Shown here one piece after another: positions 47,116 to 59,370 of a stretch of DNA of 64,000 nt. Under the pieces are notes generated by a model. That model was not told the origin of the DNA and did not search any database. It worked only from the letters and a program-made list of their open reading frames with translations. The stretch's first letter is position 1; each line of letters opens with the position of its first letter. This stretch comes from Stomorhina lunata. Its lineage: Eukaryota; Arthropoda; Insecta; Diptera; Rhiniidae. Where the stretch lies: NCBI GenBank assembly GCA_933228675.1, contig OW121743.1, positions 108,185,468 to 108,249,467 on the forward strand. Direction: 5' to 3'. The translations under genes were made by a program, and so were the position numbers.

Positions 47116-47171
47116 GTCAATTCGTAGAAGTGGTCCGAATTAAAATCTGAAAAAAATGTCCCACCCTAATA

Positions 47172-47964
47172 TGTATCTCTGTTATTGTATAACCTCGATT
47201 CAGCAGCCCATAAGAGGGTATTTTTTCATTTTCAAGCACTAGCTCACTCAGTTTAAAATGTGTCCATGGACTCGCTGTTTTGTCACACACATACACACAA
47301 ATTAGTATCTTTTCGTTTTCGGTGGTGTTTGTCAATTTGACAGCTGATTTATGATTTGCCTTTGATTGCAATTTACAGTTGTTGCAAAGTTTGTGGTCGT
47401 GGTTGCAACAAAATTTACTTCATGCATCCGTTGGCGCGTTCCGTTCCTTTCTGATCGATTTATGATAGTGGTATTTGTCGTACGAATATTGTATAGTATC
47501 CAGAAAGAATAAATATGTATTTTTTAATTACTTATGTGACGCATATGTATCTACTGCTACGATTGTCCGATTGTATATGTGCATTTTATGCCGCAGTTTA
47601 TTTTATTTAGGGGGTGGGCAATTTTTTTTTTGAATGCCTTATATCTAGGCGACAATAACGAGGACAATAAATAAAGCAAAAGTGATCATATGTGCCACAT
47701 AATTAAAAATGGGTTTTATTATTTTGAATCGTTAGTTGATTAAGGCGTGGGTTGATTTTATGTTCTCAGCCATTAAAATATACTTAGCTCGAATTGTAAT
47801 TTTATTTTTTTGTACCAGGTGTAAATGAGATTCATTTAAAATGGTCAATGGTTGGGGTGGGAGGGTAGAGTTGGGTATTTATATAAAGAAATTGATAGTG
47901 ACCACGAGCTAAAAATAACTTTTATTTATATAATTTTTCAGTCTTTCTTTATTAATAAGAGGAT
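47172..47964. other. Unique non-coding stretch
   Basis: Sequence after the mariner remnant; no gene or further element recognised. A GGGGGTGGG motif lies near 47610. Confidence 0.5.
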
Positions 47965-49965
47965 AAATTATGTATAGAAAATTTTAATGTCAAAATTTTT
48001 TTTCAGAAAATTTAAAACACTTTTATATCAAAAAATTTCTATAGAAAATTGGAATTTCTATAGAAAATTTGAGTTTCTATTGAAAACTTGAATTTTTGTA
48101 GAAAATTTAAATTTCTACAAATTTATAGAAAATTTAAATTTAACTTCTATAGAAAATTTTAATTTCTATAGAAAATTTTAATTTCTATAGAAAATTTTAA
48201 TTTCTATACAAAATTTAAATTTCTATAAAAAATTTTAATTTTTATAGAAAATTTGAATTTTCTATAAAAATTAAAATTTTTGAAAAAAACATTTTTATAC
48301 AAACAATTTTTGTTTAGAAAATTTTTATATCGAATTTTTGTAACGAACAATTTTTTAACAGAAAATGTTTATACAATAACATTTTTAAAACGAAAAATTT
48401 CCTACAATAAAATTTTCTAACGAAAGATTTTCAATAAATTTTTATAACGAAAAATGTTCAATAAGAAAATATTTATTACGAAAAATTTTCTATTAGAAAA
48501 TTTTTGTGACGAATTATTTTCTACAAGAAAATTTTTATAACGAAAAACTTTGTATAAGAAAATTTTTATAACGAAAAATTTTGTATAAGAAAATTTTTAT
48601 AATGAAAAATTTTGTATAAGAAAATTTTTATAACGAACAATTTTCTGTAAGAAAATTTTTATAACGAAAAATTTTCTATAAGAAAATTTTTGTAACGAAA
48701 AATTTTCTATAAGAAAATTTTTAAAACGAAAAATTTTCTATAAGAAAATTTTTATAACGAAAAAATTTCTATAAGAAAATTTTTATAATGAAAAGTTTTC
48801 TATAAGAAAATTTTTATAACGAAAAATTTTCTATAAGAAAATTTTTATAACGAAAAATTTTCTATAAGAAAATTTTTATAACGAAAAATTTTCTATAAAA
48901 ATTTTTTATAACGAAAAATTTTCTATAGAAAAAATTTTTCTAACGAAAAATTTTCTATAGCAAAAATTTTTCTAACGAAAAATTTTCTATAGAAAAAATT
49001 TTTATAACGAAAACTTTTATAACGAAAAATTTTCTATAAAAAAATGTTTGTACAGAAAAGTTTTCTATAAGAAAATTTTTATACCAAAAACTTTCCTTTT
49101 AAAAAATTTTTATACTAATAATTTTTGTATAAGAACATTTTTTAAACGAAAAAATTTCAAAGAGATAATTTTTATAATTCTAAAAGAAAATTTTAATAAC
49201 GAAAAATTTTCTATAACAAAAAAAAATTTCTAGAATAAAATTTTTAAAACAAAAATTTTCTTTAAAAATGTCTTGTATGAGAAAATTTTTAAAACGAAAA
49301 ATTTTCAATAGAATTTTTTTTTTCGAAAAATATAAAAATTTTTAACGCGGAAAATTTTCTATAGAAAAATTTTGTTAACGAAAAAATTTCTATAGAAAAA
49401 TTTTTATAACGAAAAATTTTCTATAAAAAAATTTGAATAACGAAAAATTTGTATAACGAAAAATTTTCTTTACAAACATTTTCTACAGAAAACTTTAACA
49501 TCGAAAAATTATATCGAAAAATTTTTATAGAAAAATTTTCAATAAAAAAAAATTAACATCGAAAAATTTTTACATCAAAAAAATTTCTATATAAAAACTT
49601 TAACATCGAAAACTTTTCTATACAAAATTTTTTTATAGAAAACTTTTCGATAGAAACATTTTTACATCGAAAAATTTTATATAGAAAAATTTTTATATCG
49701 AAACATTTTTACATCGAAAAATTTTCTACAAAAAAATTTTACATCGAAAAATTTTCTATAAAAAAATAATAACATCGAAAAATTTTCTACAAAAAAATTT
49801 TACATTAAAAAGTTTTCTATAGAGAAATATTGACATCGAAAAATTTTCTATAGAAACATTTTTACATCGAAAAAATTTCTATTGAAAAGCCTATACATCG
49901 AAAATTTTAATATTAGTAGAAAAATTGTCTTTAAAAAAATTTGTATGTCACAAATTTTTTTTTTA
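47965..49965. repeat. AT minisatellite arrays, TATAACGAAAAATTTTCTAT type (array 11)
   Basis: Three sub-blocks: AATTTCTATAGAAAATTT units (47970-48260); about 32-bp units ATAAGAAAATTTTTATAACG then AAAAATTTTCT (48500-48900, most regular); and ACATCGAAAAATTTTCTA units (49490-49910). The variants grade into one another, so they probably derive from one ancestral unit. Confidence 0.9.
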
Positions 49966-51175
49966 ATTTTTGTATCAAAAAAAATTTTCTATAAGAAAGT
50001 TTTTATATGAAAAATTTTTTTTTTATATAGAAAAAATTTCTATAAGAAAATTTTGTTATAAAAACTTTTTTAATATAAAAGACTTGTATAACAAAAACCT
50101 TGTATGTAAAAATATTAAATATACATTTATTAGCATAAATTTAATATTTGGCAAGGGTCAAACTTTTTATGAGTTAATTTTCTTAATAAATAAGTTTTCC
50201 TTTCAAAATTATATTCTTTATTTCCACACATTAAAAACAATTACCCAACATTTTAATAAGTTTCTAACTTTATTACAAGACCTCCATTAACTTTATCATT
50301 AAACTAATTTAAACAAAAAACAAATTCAATAAAAATTTTTCCATTTTAATATTTAGCTTTTGCCCGAAAAACCTCTTAATGTGTTTTACTTGTAAATCAT
50401 TAAAAGCCTCATAAAGAAAAACTTTTATTTCTAATATTCTGCATTGTCCTTCAAAAGCCTTTCAATCTAAAGAAAAAAGTTTAATTCGGACAATCAATGA
50501 GCACTTTTCTTTGCCACACAATGGCTGCAACATATTGAGTTTTCATTCTTTATCAAGTATAATATAATTATGACCTCATTACAAAGTTTTTTCTTTATAA
50601 GAGTTTATTTGTATAAAAAAAAGAAATACAAAAAAAAAAAAAAAAAAAAAAAAAAAACGTTTCAACTCATACACAATTAAAGTTTCTTCATTAAAAAATT
50701 CTACTGGTACTTGAAAATTTGTTTGCTTCATCTTCTTTTCGCTTTTTGTTGGTCATGTAGTTTTTCCTTTCTATTATTGCGGAACTCTTGGTAGTGGAAT
50801 ACATTTAATACTTATACAGAGATAACAACTTATCATAGTAACTATATACATATACACTTTTAGGATATTGCAGTTTTCCAAAAGGCGAGTAAGGTTAGTG
50901 GAAAATTTTGTTTCTGTTCGCAAGTTCGTTCTAGTTAAGAAACATTCATTTAGTTAGTCACTCACTTATTCGTTTACTTGTTCATACATCCAGCTTCTTT
51001 GGGTATCCTGTGTCTTTTTGGATTTTGGTTACACCTAAAGATTTAATGTTAGTAAAATATTTTGTATAATATAAAAAATCTTACTGTTTGGTTGTTTTAT
51101 GTGAATGCAAATTCGCTGATCCCATTTAATTTATGAGTAGTGGAATAATCAACTTTCCCACCAATTTTGGTTTTC
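49966..51175. other. Array tail, then unique non-coding stretch
   Basis: Decayed units persist to about 50110, followed by sequence without recognised genes. A 28-bp poly-A run occupies 50630-50657; it could be an old retroposon tail or a slippage product, and no target duplication was found. Confidence 0.5.
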
Positions 51176-53875
51176 ATAATTAAAAATTCTATATTTTGTG
51201 ATATTACATTTTTTCATAAAATTCTATATAAAATTTTTCTTAGATATATTTCCTATGTAAAATTTTTTTATAGAAAATTTGCTTATAGAAATTTTTCTAT
51301 AAATAGTTTTCTTATAGAAAACTCTCTACATAAAATTTTTTATACAAAATTTTCATAGAAAAATTCAATGCAAATGTTTTTCATATAAAAATTCTATATC
51401 AAATTTTTACTTAGATATATTTCTATACAAATCTTTTTTTTACAGAAAATTTCCTACATTAGTTTTTCATAGAAAATTTTATATTTAGAACTTTTTATAA
51501 AAAATGTTCTTCTAAAAAAATTTATTTATAGAAAATTTTCTATATAAAATTTTTCATTGAAAACTATAGATTTCATAGAAAATTTCTATATACAATTTTT
51601 TCATAAAAAATTCAATATAAAATTTTTTCGTAGAAATATTTTGTATAAATTTTTTTTATATTTTAATTTCTATATTAATTTTAATTTCTATATAAAATTT
51701 TTTCATAAAAAATTTTTTATATTAAATTTTGTTTATAGAAAATGTTTATATAAAGTTATTTATAGAAAAATTTTAATATAGAATATTTTAGTTAAATTTC
51801 TACAGAAAATTTTCTAAATAAAATTTTTCATAGATAATTTTCTAAATAAAATTGTATATGGAAAATTTTTCATGTAAAAATTTTTCAAATTTCCTACATA
51901 AGTTTTTCATAGAAAATTTTATATTTAGAACTTTTTATAAAAAATTTTCTTCTAAAAAAATGTATTTATAGAAAATTTTCTATATAAAATTTTTCATTGA
52001 AAGTTGTCTATACAAAAAAAAAAAGAAATTTTTTACATAAAATTTTTTCATAGAAAAATTCTATATAAAATTTTTTCCAAAAAAAATTTAATATAAAATT
52101 TTTTCATAGAAATATTTTGTATAAATTTTTTTTTATATTTTAATTTTTATAGAAACTTTTTTATATAAAATTTTTGATATTAAATTTTTTCATAGAAAAT
52201 TTTTTATATTAAATTTTGTTTATAGAAAATGTTTATACAAAATTATTTATAGAAAAATTTTGATATAGAATATTTTAGTTAAATTTCTACAGAAAATTTT
52301 CTATATAAAATTTAGAATAAACAAATTTCAATATGTTTTTCATAGAAAATTTTCTAAATAAAATTTTTCATAGATAATTTTCTAAATAAAATTGTATATG
52401 GAAAATTTTTTATGTAAAATTTTTTCAAAGGAATATAATTTTTTCATAGAAATATAAAATTTTTTCATAGAAGAATTTTATATATAAAAATTTTTCACAG
52501 AAAATTTTTTAAATAAAATATTTTTATCGAAAAATTTTCTATATAAATTTGTTTCATCGAAAAATTATCTATATAAATTTTTTTGATTGAAAAATTTTCT
52601 ATATAAAATTTTTTCATCGAAAAATTTTCTATTTAAAATTTTTTCATAGAAAATTTTCTATATAAAATTTTTTATAGAAAATGTTTTCATAAAAAACTTT
52701 CTACATACAATTTTTTTATAAAAAAATGTTTATATACATTTTTTTCATAGAAAATTTTTTATATAAAATTTTTTCATAGAAAAATTTCTATGTAAAATTC
52801 TTTATAAAACTTTTTCATAGAAAATTCTTTATAAAACTTTTTCATAGAAAATTTTCTATATAAAATTTTTTATTGAAAAAGTTTCTATATAAAATTTGTT
52901 CATAGAAGACTTTTATGTATAAAATTTTTTTGACAGAAAATTTTTTGAATAAAATTTTTCCACGAAAATTTTTTGAATAAAATTTTTCCACGAAAATTTT
53001 TTGAATAAAATTTTTCCACGAAAAATTTTCTATATACATTTTTCCAAGAAAAATTTTCTATATAAAATTTTTTCAAATTTTCTATATAAAATTTTTTCAT
53101 CGAAAAATTTTCTATATAAAAATCTTTTATCGCAAGATTTTCTATTTAAATTTTTTTATAGAAAATTATTGATATAAAATTTTTTCATCGAAAAACTTTC
53201 TTTTTAATTTTTGACAAAAAATTTTCTACTTAAAATTTTTATCAAAAAATTTTCTATATAAAATTTTTGCATCGAAAAATTTTCTGTGTTAAATTCTTTT
53301 ATCGAAAATTCTTATATTTAGATTTTTTTCATAGAAAATTTTCTATATAAAATTTTTTCATAGAAAATTTTCTATATAAAATTTTTTATAGAAAAAATTT
53401 CTATATACATTTTTTTTGAAGACTTTTATATATAACATTTTTTTTACAGAAACATTTTTGAATAAAAATTTTTCTGTATAAATTTTCTGTATAAAATATT
53501 TTCAGAGAAAATTTTCTATGTAAAATTTTTTATAAGACATTTTTATAGAAAATTTACTCTATAAAAGTTTTCAATTGAAAAATTTTTATGGCAATTTTTT
53601 CATAGAAAATTTTCTATACAAAATTTTTTCATTGAAAATTTTCCTTATAAAATTTTTTCATAGAAAATTTTCTATAATAAATTTTATCATAGAAAATTTT
53701 TTCATAGAAAATTTTCTATATTAAATTTTTTGATTGAGAGTTTTCTATATAAAATTTTTTTCATAGAAAATTTTCTTTATAAAATTTTATGATTGAAAGT
53801 TTTCTTTAAAAGATTTTTTCATAGAGAATTTTCTATATAAAATTTTTAATCGAAAATTTTTCTCTAGACTTAAAT
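51176..53875. repeat. AT minisatellite array, TTTTCTATATAAAATTTTTT type (array 12)
   Basis: Units of about 30 bp, AAATTTTTTCATAG then AAAATTTTCTATAT, with CATCG and CACG variants. A roughly 440-bp block starting at TTCCTACAT (51451) recurs at 51891 with the same order of variants. A triplet of GAATAAAATTTTTCCACG units lies at 52950-53030. Confidence 0.92.
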
Positions 53876-55165
53876 TTCCACCGTGAATTGGTTATCAACT
53901 CATTTTCTTGAGATTAATTTTTTATACATTTGTGAATATTGTGAATATTGCCAGTTATTACATGTAGTTGTGGCCCACTTAATCCCTGTGTATGGCCTTT
54001 GTATTCCTTTTGATGTCAAAGTTTGTCAAAAAAAATCTCACACATTCACCAAAAAGATAAAATAACAACAAGATACAAACTTTAATAAAAAAGTTTATTA
54101 TTACATTTTTCTTCCTGCATCTTCATATGACATTTTAAATCGCAAGTAAGTCGAGAATGAGTACTCGCTCCATCTTTTGCTTTTCCGGTTTTCATCGTTG
54201 CAATTTAATGGTGTTGCTGTTGTTGTTCTTGTCGTTTTTGACCATAACGGAAAACAAATTAAAAATTCAAAAAGTGTTTCCGTTATTGCTCCCACACATA
54301 CCACCAAAATGCTGTTGTTTATTACAAACCAGCAAAAAGGATTAACTGATAATAAGTTACTCATGTGCTAACGAGTGAACTGTAATAATGGTGGTAGCAA
54401 AAAACCGAGAATGAGAACGTAGAACAAGTCAATGATGATAATTTGCATGATGGCAAAAGGGGTAGCTTGGGGTGGGTGACATTTTTGCCAAAGAAAAGGA
54501 ACTAAATAAATATTTAAAGGTCTTTTTGTCGAAATAAATTGAGCAAATTAAAAGTGCTTCACATTTTATTAAAAAAGGTTTTCTGTTAAGTTCATACGGA
54601 TCTCACAAGTACCTAAAATTATTTTGAAATAATATACTTAATAGCCAAGGAAAATGGAGTATCCGTTTTACTACTACTACCGACTCTGTTCATGATTTGC
54701 TGCTGGTTCTATTAAAGCTTTGTATGGTTTTTAGTATTTTTTCAGCAATTTCTAAATTGTTTTATTTCAACTATTGTATTTTTTCTATTTTCTATTCATG
54801 TTCTCTTCCTTATTCAATCAAAAGTTTTATTTTTTTTATCTAGAAAATGTTAGTTAAACTTTTATCTTTATCTCCGTAGATGACAGAAACATTCATATTT
54901 AATCCCCAAGTCTTAAGTTGGGCTATGATAATGAATAAAGGAAAATGTGAACAAGAATGGGAATATGGCTATGGCATGTGTAGATGAGTATTTAGTTCGA
55001 GTTTTCCATAATAAAATTTAATTTAATTCTACTTTGATGATTTCAGTTGGAATTTTAGATTAAGGAGATTACGTGGGTGGACATTTAAATTAATGATAAA
55101 AGTGAAGGGAGATTTTTAAAAAGCTGACTTTGTCTTTTTGGAAGAAAAATGTTTGTATAATCCAA
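53876..55165. other. Unique non-coding stretch
   Basis: Overlapping open frames on both strands at 54101-54371 have no recognisable domain. A GTTGCTGTTGTTGTTC run lies at about 54211-54226. Otherwise nothing recognised. Confidence 0.5.
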
Positions 55166-56468
55166 AGATTTTCTCTACAAAAAATAATGATATAGGAATT
55201 TCCTACTAGGAAAATGTGTAGAAAAATAAAGATATATAAATTTTATATAATAAAGAAAACTTACAATATAAAATTTTTATAGACAGGTGTCTATGAGAAA
55301 ATTTTTATATCGACAAATTTTCTATAAGAAAATTTTTATATCGAAAAATTTTCTGTAAGAAAATGTTTCTATCGAAAAATGATCTATAAGAAAATTTTTA
55401 TATCGAAAAATTTTCTATAACAAAAATTTTATATCAAAAAATTTTCTATGTGAAAGTTTTTATATCGACAAATTTTTTATAAGAAAATTTTTATATCAAA
55501 AAATTTTCTATAAGAAAATTTTTATATCAAAAAATTTTCTATAAGAAAATTTTTATATCAAAAAATTTTCTATAAGAAAATTTTTATATCGAAAAATTTT
55601 CTATAAGAAAATTTTTATATCGAAAAATTTTCTATAAGAAAATTTTTATATCGAAAAATTTTCTATAAGAAATTTTTTATATCAAAAAATTTTCTATAAG
55701 AAAATTTTTATATTGAAAAATTTTATAAAGAAAAATTTTCTTTACGAAATTTTTTATATCGAGAAGGTTTCTTTAACACGTTCCCTGCCAAGCTGTTATT
55801 CACTAGGTGTCATTTCTACGCCGCGTGTACCGAAAACAGTACATGGTAAGCGCTTTAATAATTTTGTATAAATTCTTATTTTTTTTGTTTTTGAGAGAAT
55901 TTATATTATTTGCGTGTACCGTTATCAGTATTTACACGATGCAAAAATTCCTATAAACATCACTAAATAACATAAAACAATCATAACGGGAATGAAAATT
56001 AAGAGAAAAAAAAATAATTTTTTTTGTTTAATTTTTATATCGGAAAATTTTCTATAAGAAAATTTATATATCGAAAAATTTTCTATAAGAAAATTTTTAT
56101 ATAGACAAGTTTTCTGTAATAAAATCTTTGCAGCGAAAAGTTTTTCGTAAGAATTTCTATATCAAAAAATTTTCTATAGGAAAAATTTTGTACCGAAAAT
56201 TCTTTTATATGGAAAAATTTTCTATTATAAAATTTTTTTATCAACAATTTTCAGCAAGAAAATTTTTTTATTAAACATTTCCTATATGAAAATTTTTACG
56301 TCAAAAATAGAAACATTTTTATATCGAAAAATTTTCTATAAAAAATTTTTGTCGAAAAATTGTCTAGAAAAAAATGTTTATATAAAATTTTTATAAGGAA
56401 AAATTTTCTATAAGGAAATTTTGATGTTGAAAAATTTTTTATAAAAAAATCTTATATCGAATAATTTT
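55166..56468. repeat. AT minisatellite array, TTTTTATATCGAAAAATTTT type (array 13)
   Basis: A 31-bp-class unit, AAGAAAATTTTTATATCG then AAAAATTTTCTAT. Most regular at 55480-55680, decayed toward both ends, and split by a TTAA-flanked element at 55773-56002. It ends at the Helitron-like terminus at 56469. Confidence 0.9.
55773..56002. mobile_element. Putative piggyBac-like MITE (TTAA target site)
   Basis: Non-repeat island bounded by TTAA on both sides: TTAACACGTTCCCTGCC on the left, and TTAATTTTCATTCCCGTT reading in from the right. The ends are only loosely inverted. Inside, GCGTGTACCG occurs twice (about 55834 and 55912). TTAA duplication is typical of piggyBac; the class call is inferred from the flanks. 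Confidence 0.55.
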
Positions 56469-57750
56469 CTAGTACCTGGTTGACCGAGCCTTGCTCGGAG
56501 CTTTATGATAAGCATTTTGAGGCAAATTTTAAAGTTTTTAAATATTTCATTTTATAAAGTTAATTTTGAATTATTTTATTTAATTTGTCCGACCAACACA
56601 TAGTTTGCACAGTTTACGGTTTAACTCATTTTAATAATTTTGGAGGTTTCTGTTGGTCATACCAACAGAAACCTCCGTCGACTCATGCGCAACAACTTTG
56701 CTAAAGATTATAGTCTGATCAAATGCACAGTTTATGATTTATTTCATTTTAAGTAGTTTTCAGTGGCGCCACCTGAAGTTGTTAATATCAACTAAGAAAC
56801 CTTCGTTTGCTTATGCGTAACAACTTTGCTTATGATTATAACATGATCAAATGCACAGTTTACGATTGAATTCACTTTGAGTAATTTTCTGTGGCGCCAC
56901 CTGTCGGACGTTGCTCATTCCAATGCATAAACCTTCGTCGGCTTATCCGCAACAACTTTGCTGAAGATTATAGCATGATTAAATGTACAGCTTACGATTA
57001 AATTGACTTTGAGTAAATTTCAGTAGCGCCACCTGTCGAAATTTCTTCATACCAACTAAGAAACCTTCGGCTCATGTGAAACAACTTTGCTAAAGATTGT
57101 AGCATGATCAAATGTACAGTTTACGATTTAATTAATTTTTAGTAATTTTCAGTGACGCCATCTATCGGAAATTAGTCTTATCAACTTTAAAACCTTCGCC
57201 GGCTTCTCCGCAACATCTTCGCTAAAGAGCATAACATGATCAAATGTATAGTTTACTATTCTATAAAGAACATATATACAGACAAACATTCATTTGTTTA
57301 AAAGGTATAACATTACTAATTTTTTCCCCTTTTATACCCTAATTTCAAAAAAGTTCCACATGCATATTTGGTACTTCTTTGGTACCAATTGAATTCGGTA
57401 CATTTTATTAAAACGCAATTAACATAATGTTTCTATTTATATTACTTTTTGAGATGTTAAGTTATCATTTTATCCCTTTTTACCCATTTTGGCCCCAAAA
57501 TCAAAAAAGCACCAAATACGTGTTTAAAGTTTCTTTCACATCTATTGATTGCAGTACAAAGTTTCTCTCTATATTCCTTAGTTTAAAATATAATATAATA
57601 TAATGTCAAAAACAATAGTTTTGATAAAATTTGATTTAGGGTTTTTATTTTTCATATAAATTTATTGTAACATTGCCCAGGGAAAACCCTCTGTTCTGAG
57701 TGAAATTAGAGATTAGCTATTGGAACCAAATAAAGAAGGGTTAAGTACTA
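56469..57750 (-). mobile_element. Helitron-like non-autonomous element
   Basis: On the minus strand the 3' end shows hairpin CCGAGCAAGGCTCGG, 11 nt, then CTAG (56469-56472), the canonical Helitron layout of hairpin plus CTRR. It abuts array 13. The 5' end was not located; related phrases (TATACCCTAATTTCAAAAAAG near 57335 and CCCAAAATCAAAAAAGCACC near 57494) suggest it runs to about 57.7 kb. The base after CTAG is A rather than the usual T. No coding capacity. Confidence 0.65.
56642..57265. repeat. 128-132-bp tandem repeat with GGCGCC motifs
   Basis: Five diverged units anchored on CAACAACTTTGC at about 56690, 56818, 56950, 57079 and 57211. Each contains a GATTATAGCATGATCAAATG stretch and, between units, CAGTGGCGCCACCTGTC or a variant. 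It lies inside the Helitron-like element. The array opens with a perfect 16-bp-stem hairpin at 56642-56676. Confidence 0.88.
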
Positions 57751-59370
57751 AATCTGATGCAATGATTAACTTAAGACAGCAAAAAATTAACTTTGGCCAT
57801 TTTAGCACCAAGCCACAGAAATATGCTACATAGTCTTGTTCTATGGCTTAAGTTTTTGTCTTAGTTTATTTCTTACTCTATTATTTGCTCTATGTCTTAG
57901 ACTTTGGGTTAGTCTATGTCTTAGTCCATGTTCTATTTTGTGCCCTATTGTATGTCTTAATAAATTCTCTAGATTATGCCATAGTGTGTATCTTAGTATA
58001 CGCCTTAGGCTCATAACAGTTGATGACAATATTTCTAGTTGCAGTTAGTATTAACTGAGATATTAAATTTCAAAGCCATCAACCCAAGTCGGTACCCAAT
58101 CGTGACAAATATTTTTAGTATTTCCTTCCTCATAACTGTTGATGATAAGGTTTGTTAAATTAATTAATAAGTATTTCAATTCCCTTCATTTGACTTTTTA
58201 TATAACTTTTCAGATCCACTTACTAACCACACATCTAATTTTAAACTTCCCTCCCTTCCCTTATATTTTTCAGTAAATCCCTTTACATAAAGAACAAAAT
58301 GGGCTCTGTAAAAAATTCACATTAAAATTTAAGACTAAAAATTAAAGAAGCCAATGTGTTGGTCAAACTAAAAGCCTGTTCAGAAATATTTATATATAAA
58401 GTTGTTGTCGTCTAAAAGAAATTGGCTACACAGGCCACCACATTTGGCTTCCAAAAGAGAATATTCTCATGAGTTTGAAATTTTAATACGACTTCGTTAC
58501 AAATGAAAAACTTAAGTGAAAAAAAAAAAAGTTTTTCAATTTTTTTTTCTAACATGTTAGGGATAAATATAGTTTTTTAAGTTTTAAGTACTTTCATTTG
58601 TGTGGCAGCAGTAGCTGTAGCAAAATATATATTTTATTTAGCCGGAAAGTGTGAGTGAGAGCCAACTAAACTTTAAGCATTTTCCTATTTATGAGCCAGG
58701 CACGTACAAATTCACTTTTAACTTTCAATTTACTGGTAGTTCTTCTTCTTATTTCCTTTGCTCCCTACTTATATCTTAGTTTGTTAGTTAGTTCTTTTTC
58801 TTTCCTCTCATATATTAGTAAAGTTAAAAGTTGTGCCTTAATCCGATTTTTCTCCAAACGGCTATTCCAAAGAGTAAGATGGAAAGGCATTGGTCATTGC
58901 TACTGTCAAAAGTAGATGTTGATATTTATATGTTTGTATGTGTGTGTGTGTGTGTGTGCTTGAGCCTTTTGCAACACTACTCATGAGGGATTAAAGTCAA
59001 CTGCTAACTAGAAAAAAAAAGGCACAAAGTTCAAACCACATAAAATAAGACTTTAAGTATTACTTTGATATAAGTATGAGTTGGGATAAGTTAGTTCGTT
59101 CAAATAAAATTCGAATTAACAATATTGATGGTGGTAGGATGTTACAGAAGTTTTAATGAGCTTTTCATGCTTTTCTCTGGGATGTTTTCATAAAAATAGT
59201 TTAAAAATAGTTAAACAGAAAGATATATTATATACGGGGATTTCCAACTCAAATCGAACAGTGGTGACCAAAGCTAGGTCGTTTACCGAGTTTTTTAGTG
59301 AATCAGAGTGTTATTATTTTATTTTATATTGAATAGAAATAAAATTTAGATTCTACTAAAATTATAACAA
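57751..59370. other. Unique stretch with a decayed 12-bp repeat
   Basis: At 57835-58010 a degenerate GTCTTAGTCTAT periodicity (TCTTAG, CTATGTCTTAG) is visible; open frames on both strands there come from it. A TG run spans 58939-58958. A 74-codon hydrophobic open frame at 58691-58915 (+) has no recognised family, and nothing supports it as a gene. Confidence 0.5.

Larger units (their letters stand above)
45338..47169 (-). mobile_element. Mariner-family element, internally deleted, with nested insertions
   Basis: Inverted ends TTAGGGTGGG (45338) and CCCACCCTAA (47160-47169), both flanked by TA, the usual mariner target duplication. A decayed transposase C-terminal segment lies at 46981-47115 (-), only about 55 bp from the right end, so most of the transposase gene was deleted. 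An INE-1-like element (45585-46630) and a SINE (46637-46880) lie within it. Confidence 0.8.

Noticed and set aside
50630..50657. Poly-A run as evidence of a retroposon
   Set aside because: No element body or target duplication could be recognised upstream.
54101..54371. Overlapping open frames on both strands
   Set aside because: Neither has a recognisable domain; overlap on opposite strands suggests chance.
58691..58915. 74-codon hydrophobic open frame (+)
   Set aside because: Membrane-like composition can arise from T-rich DNA; no homology or promoter seen.
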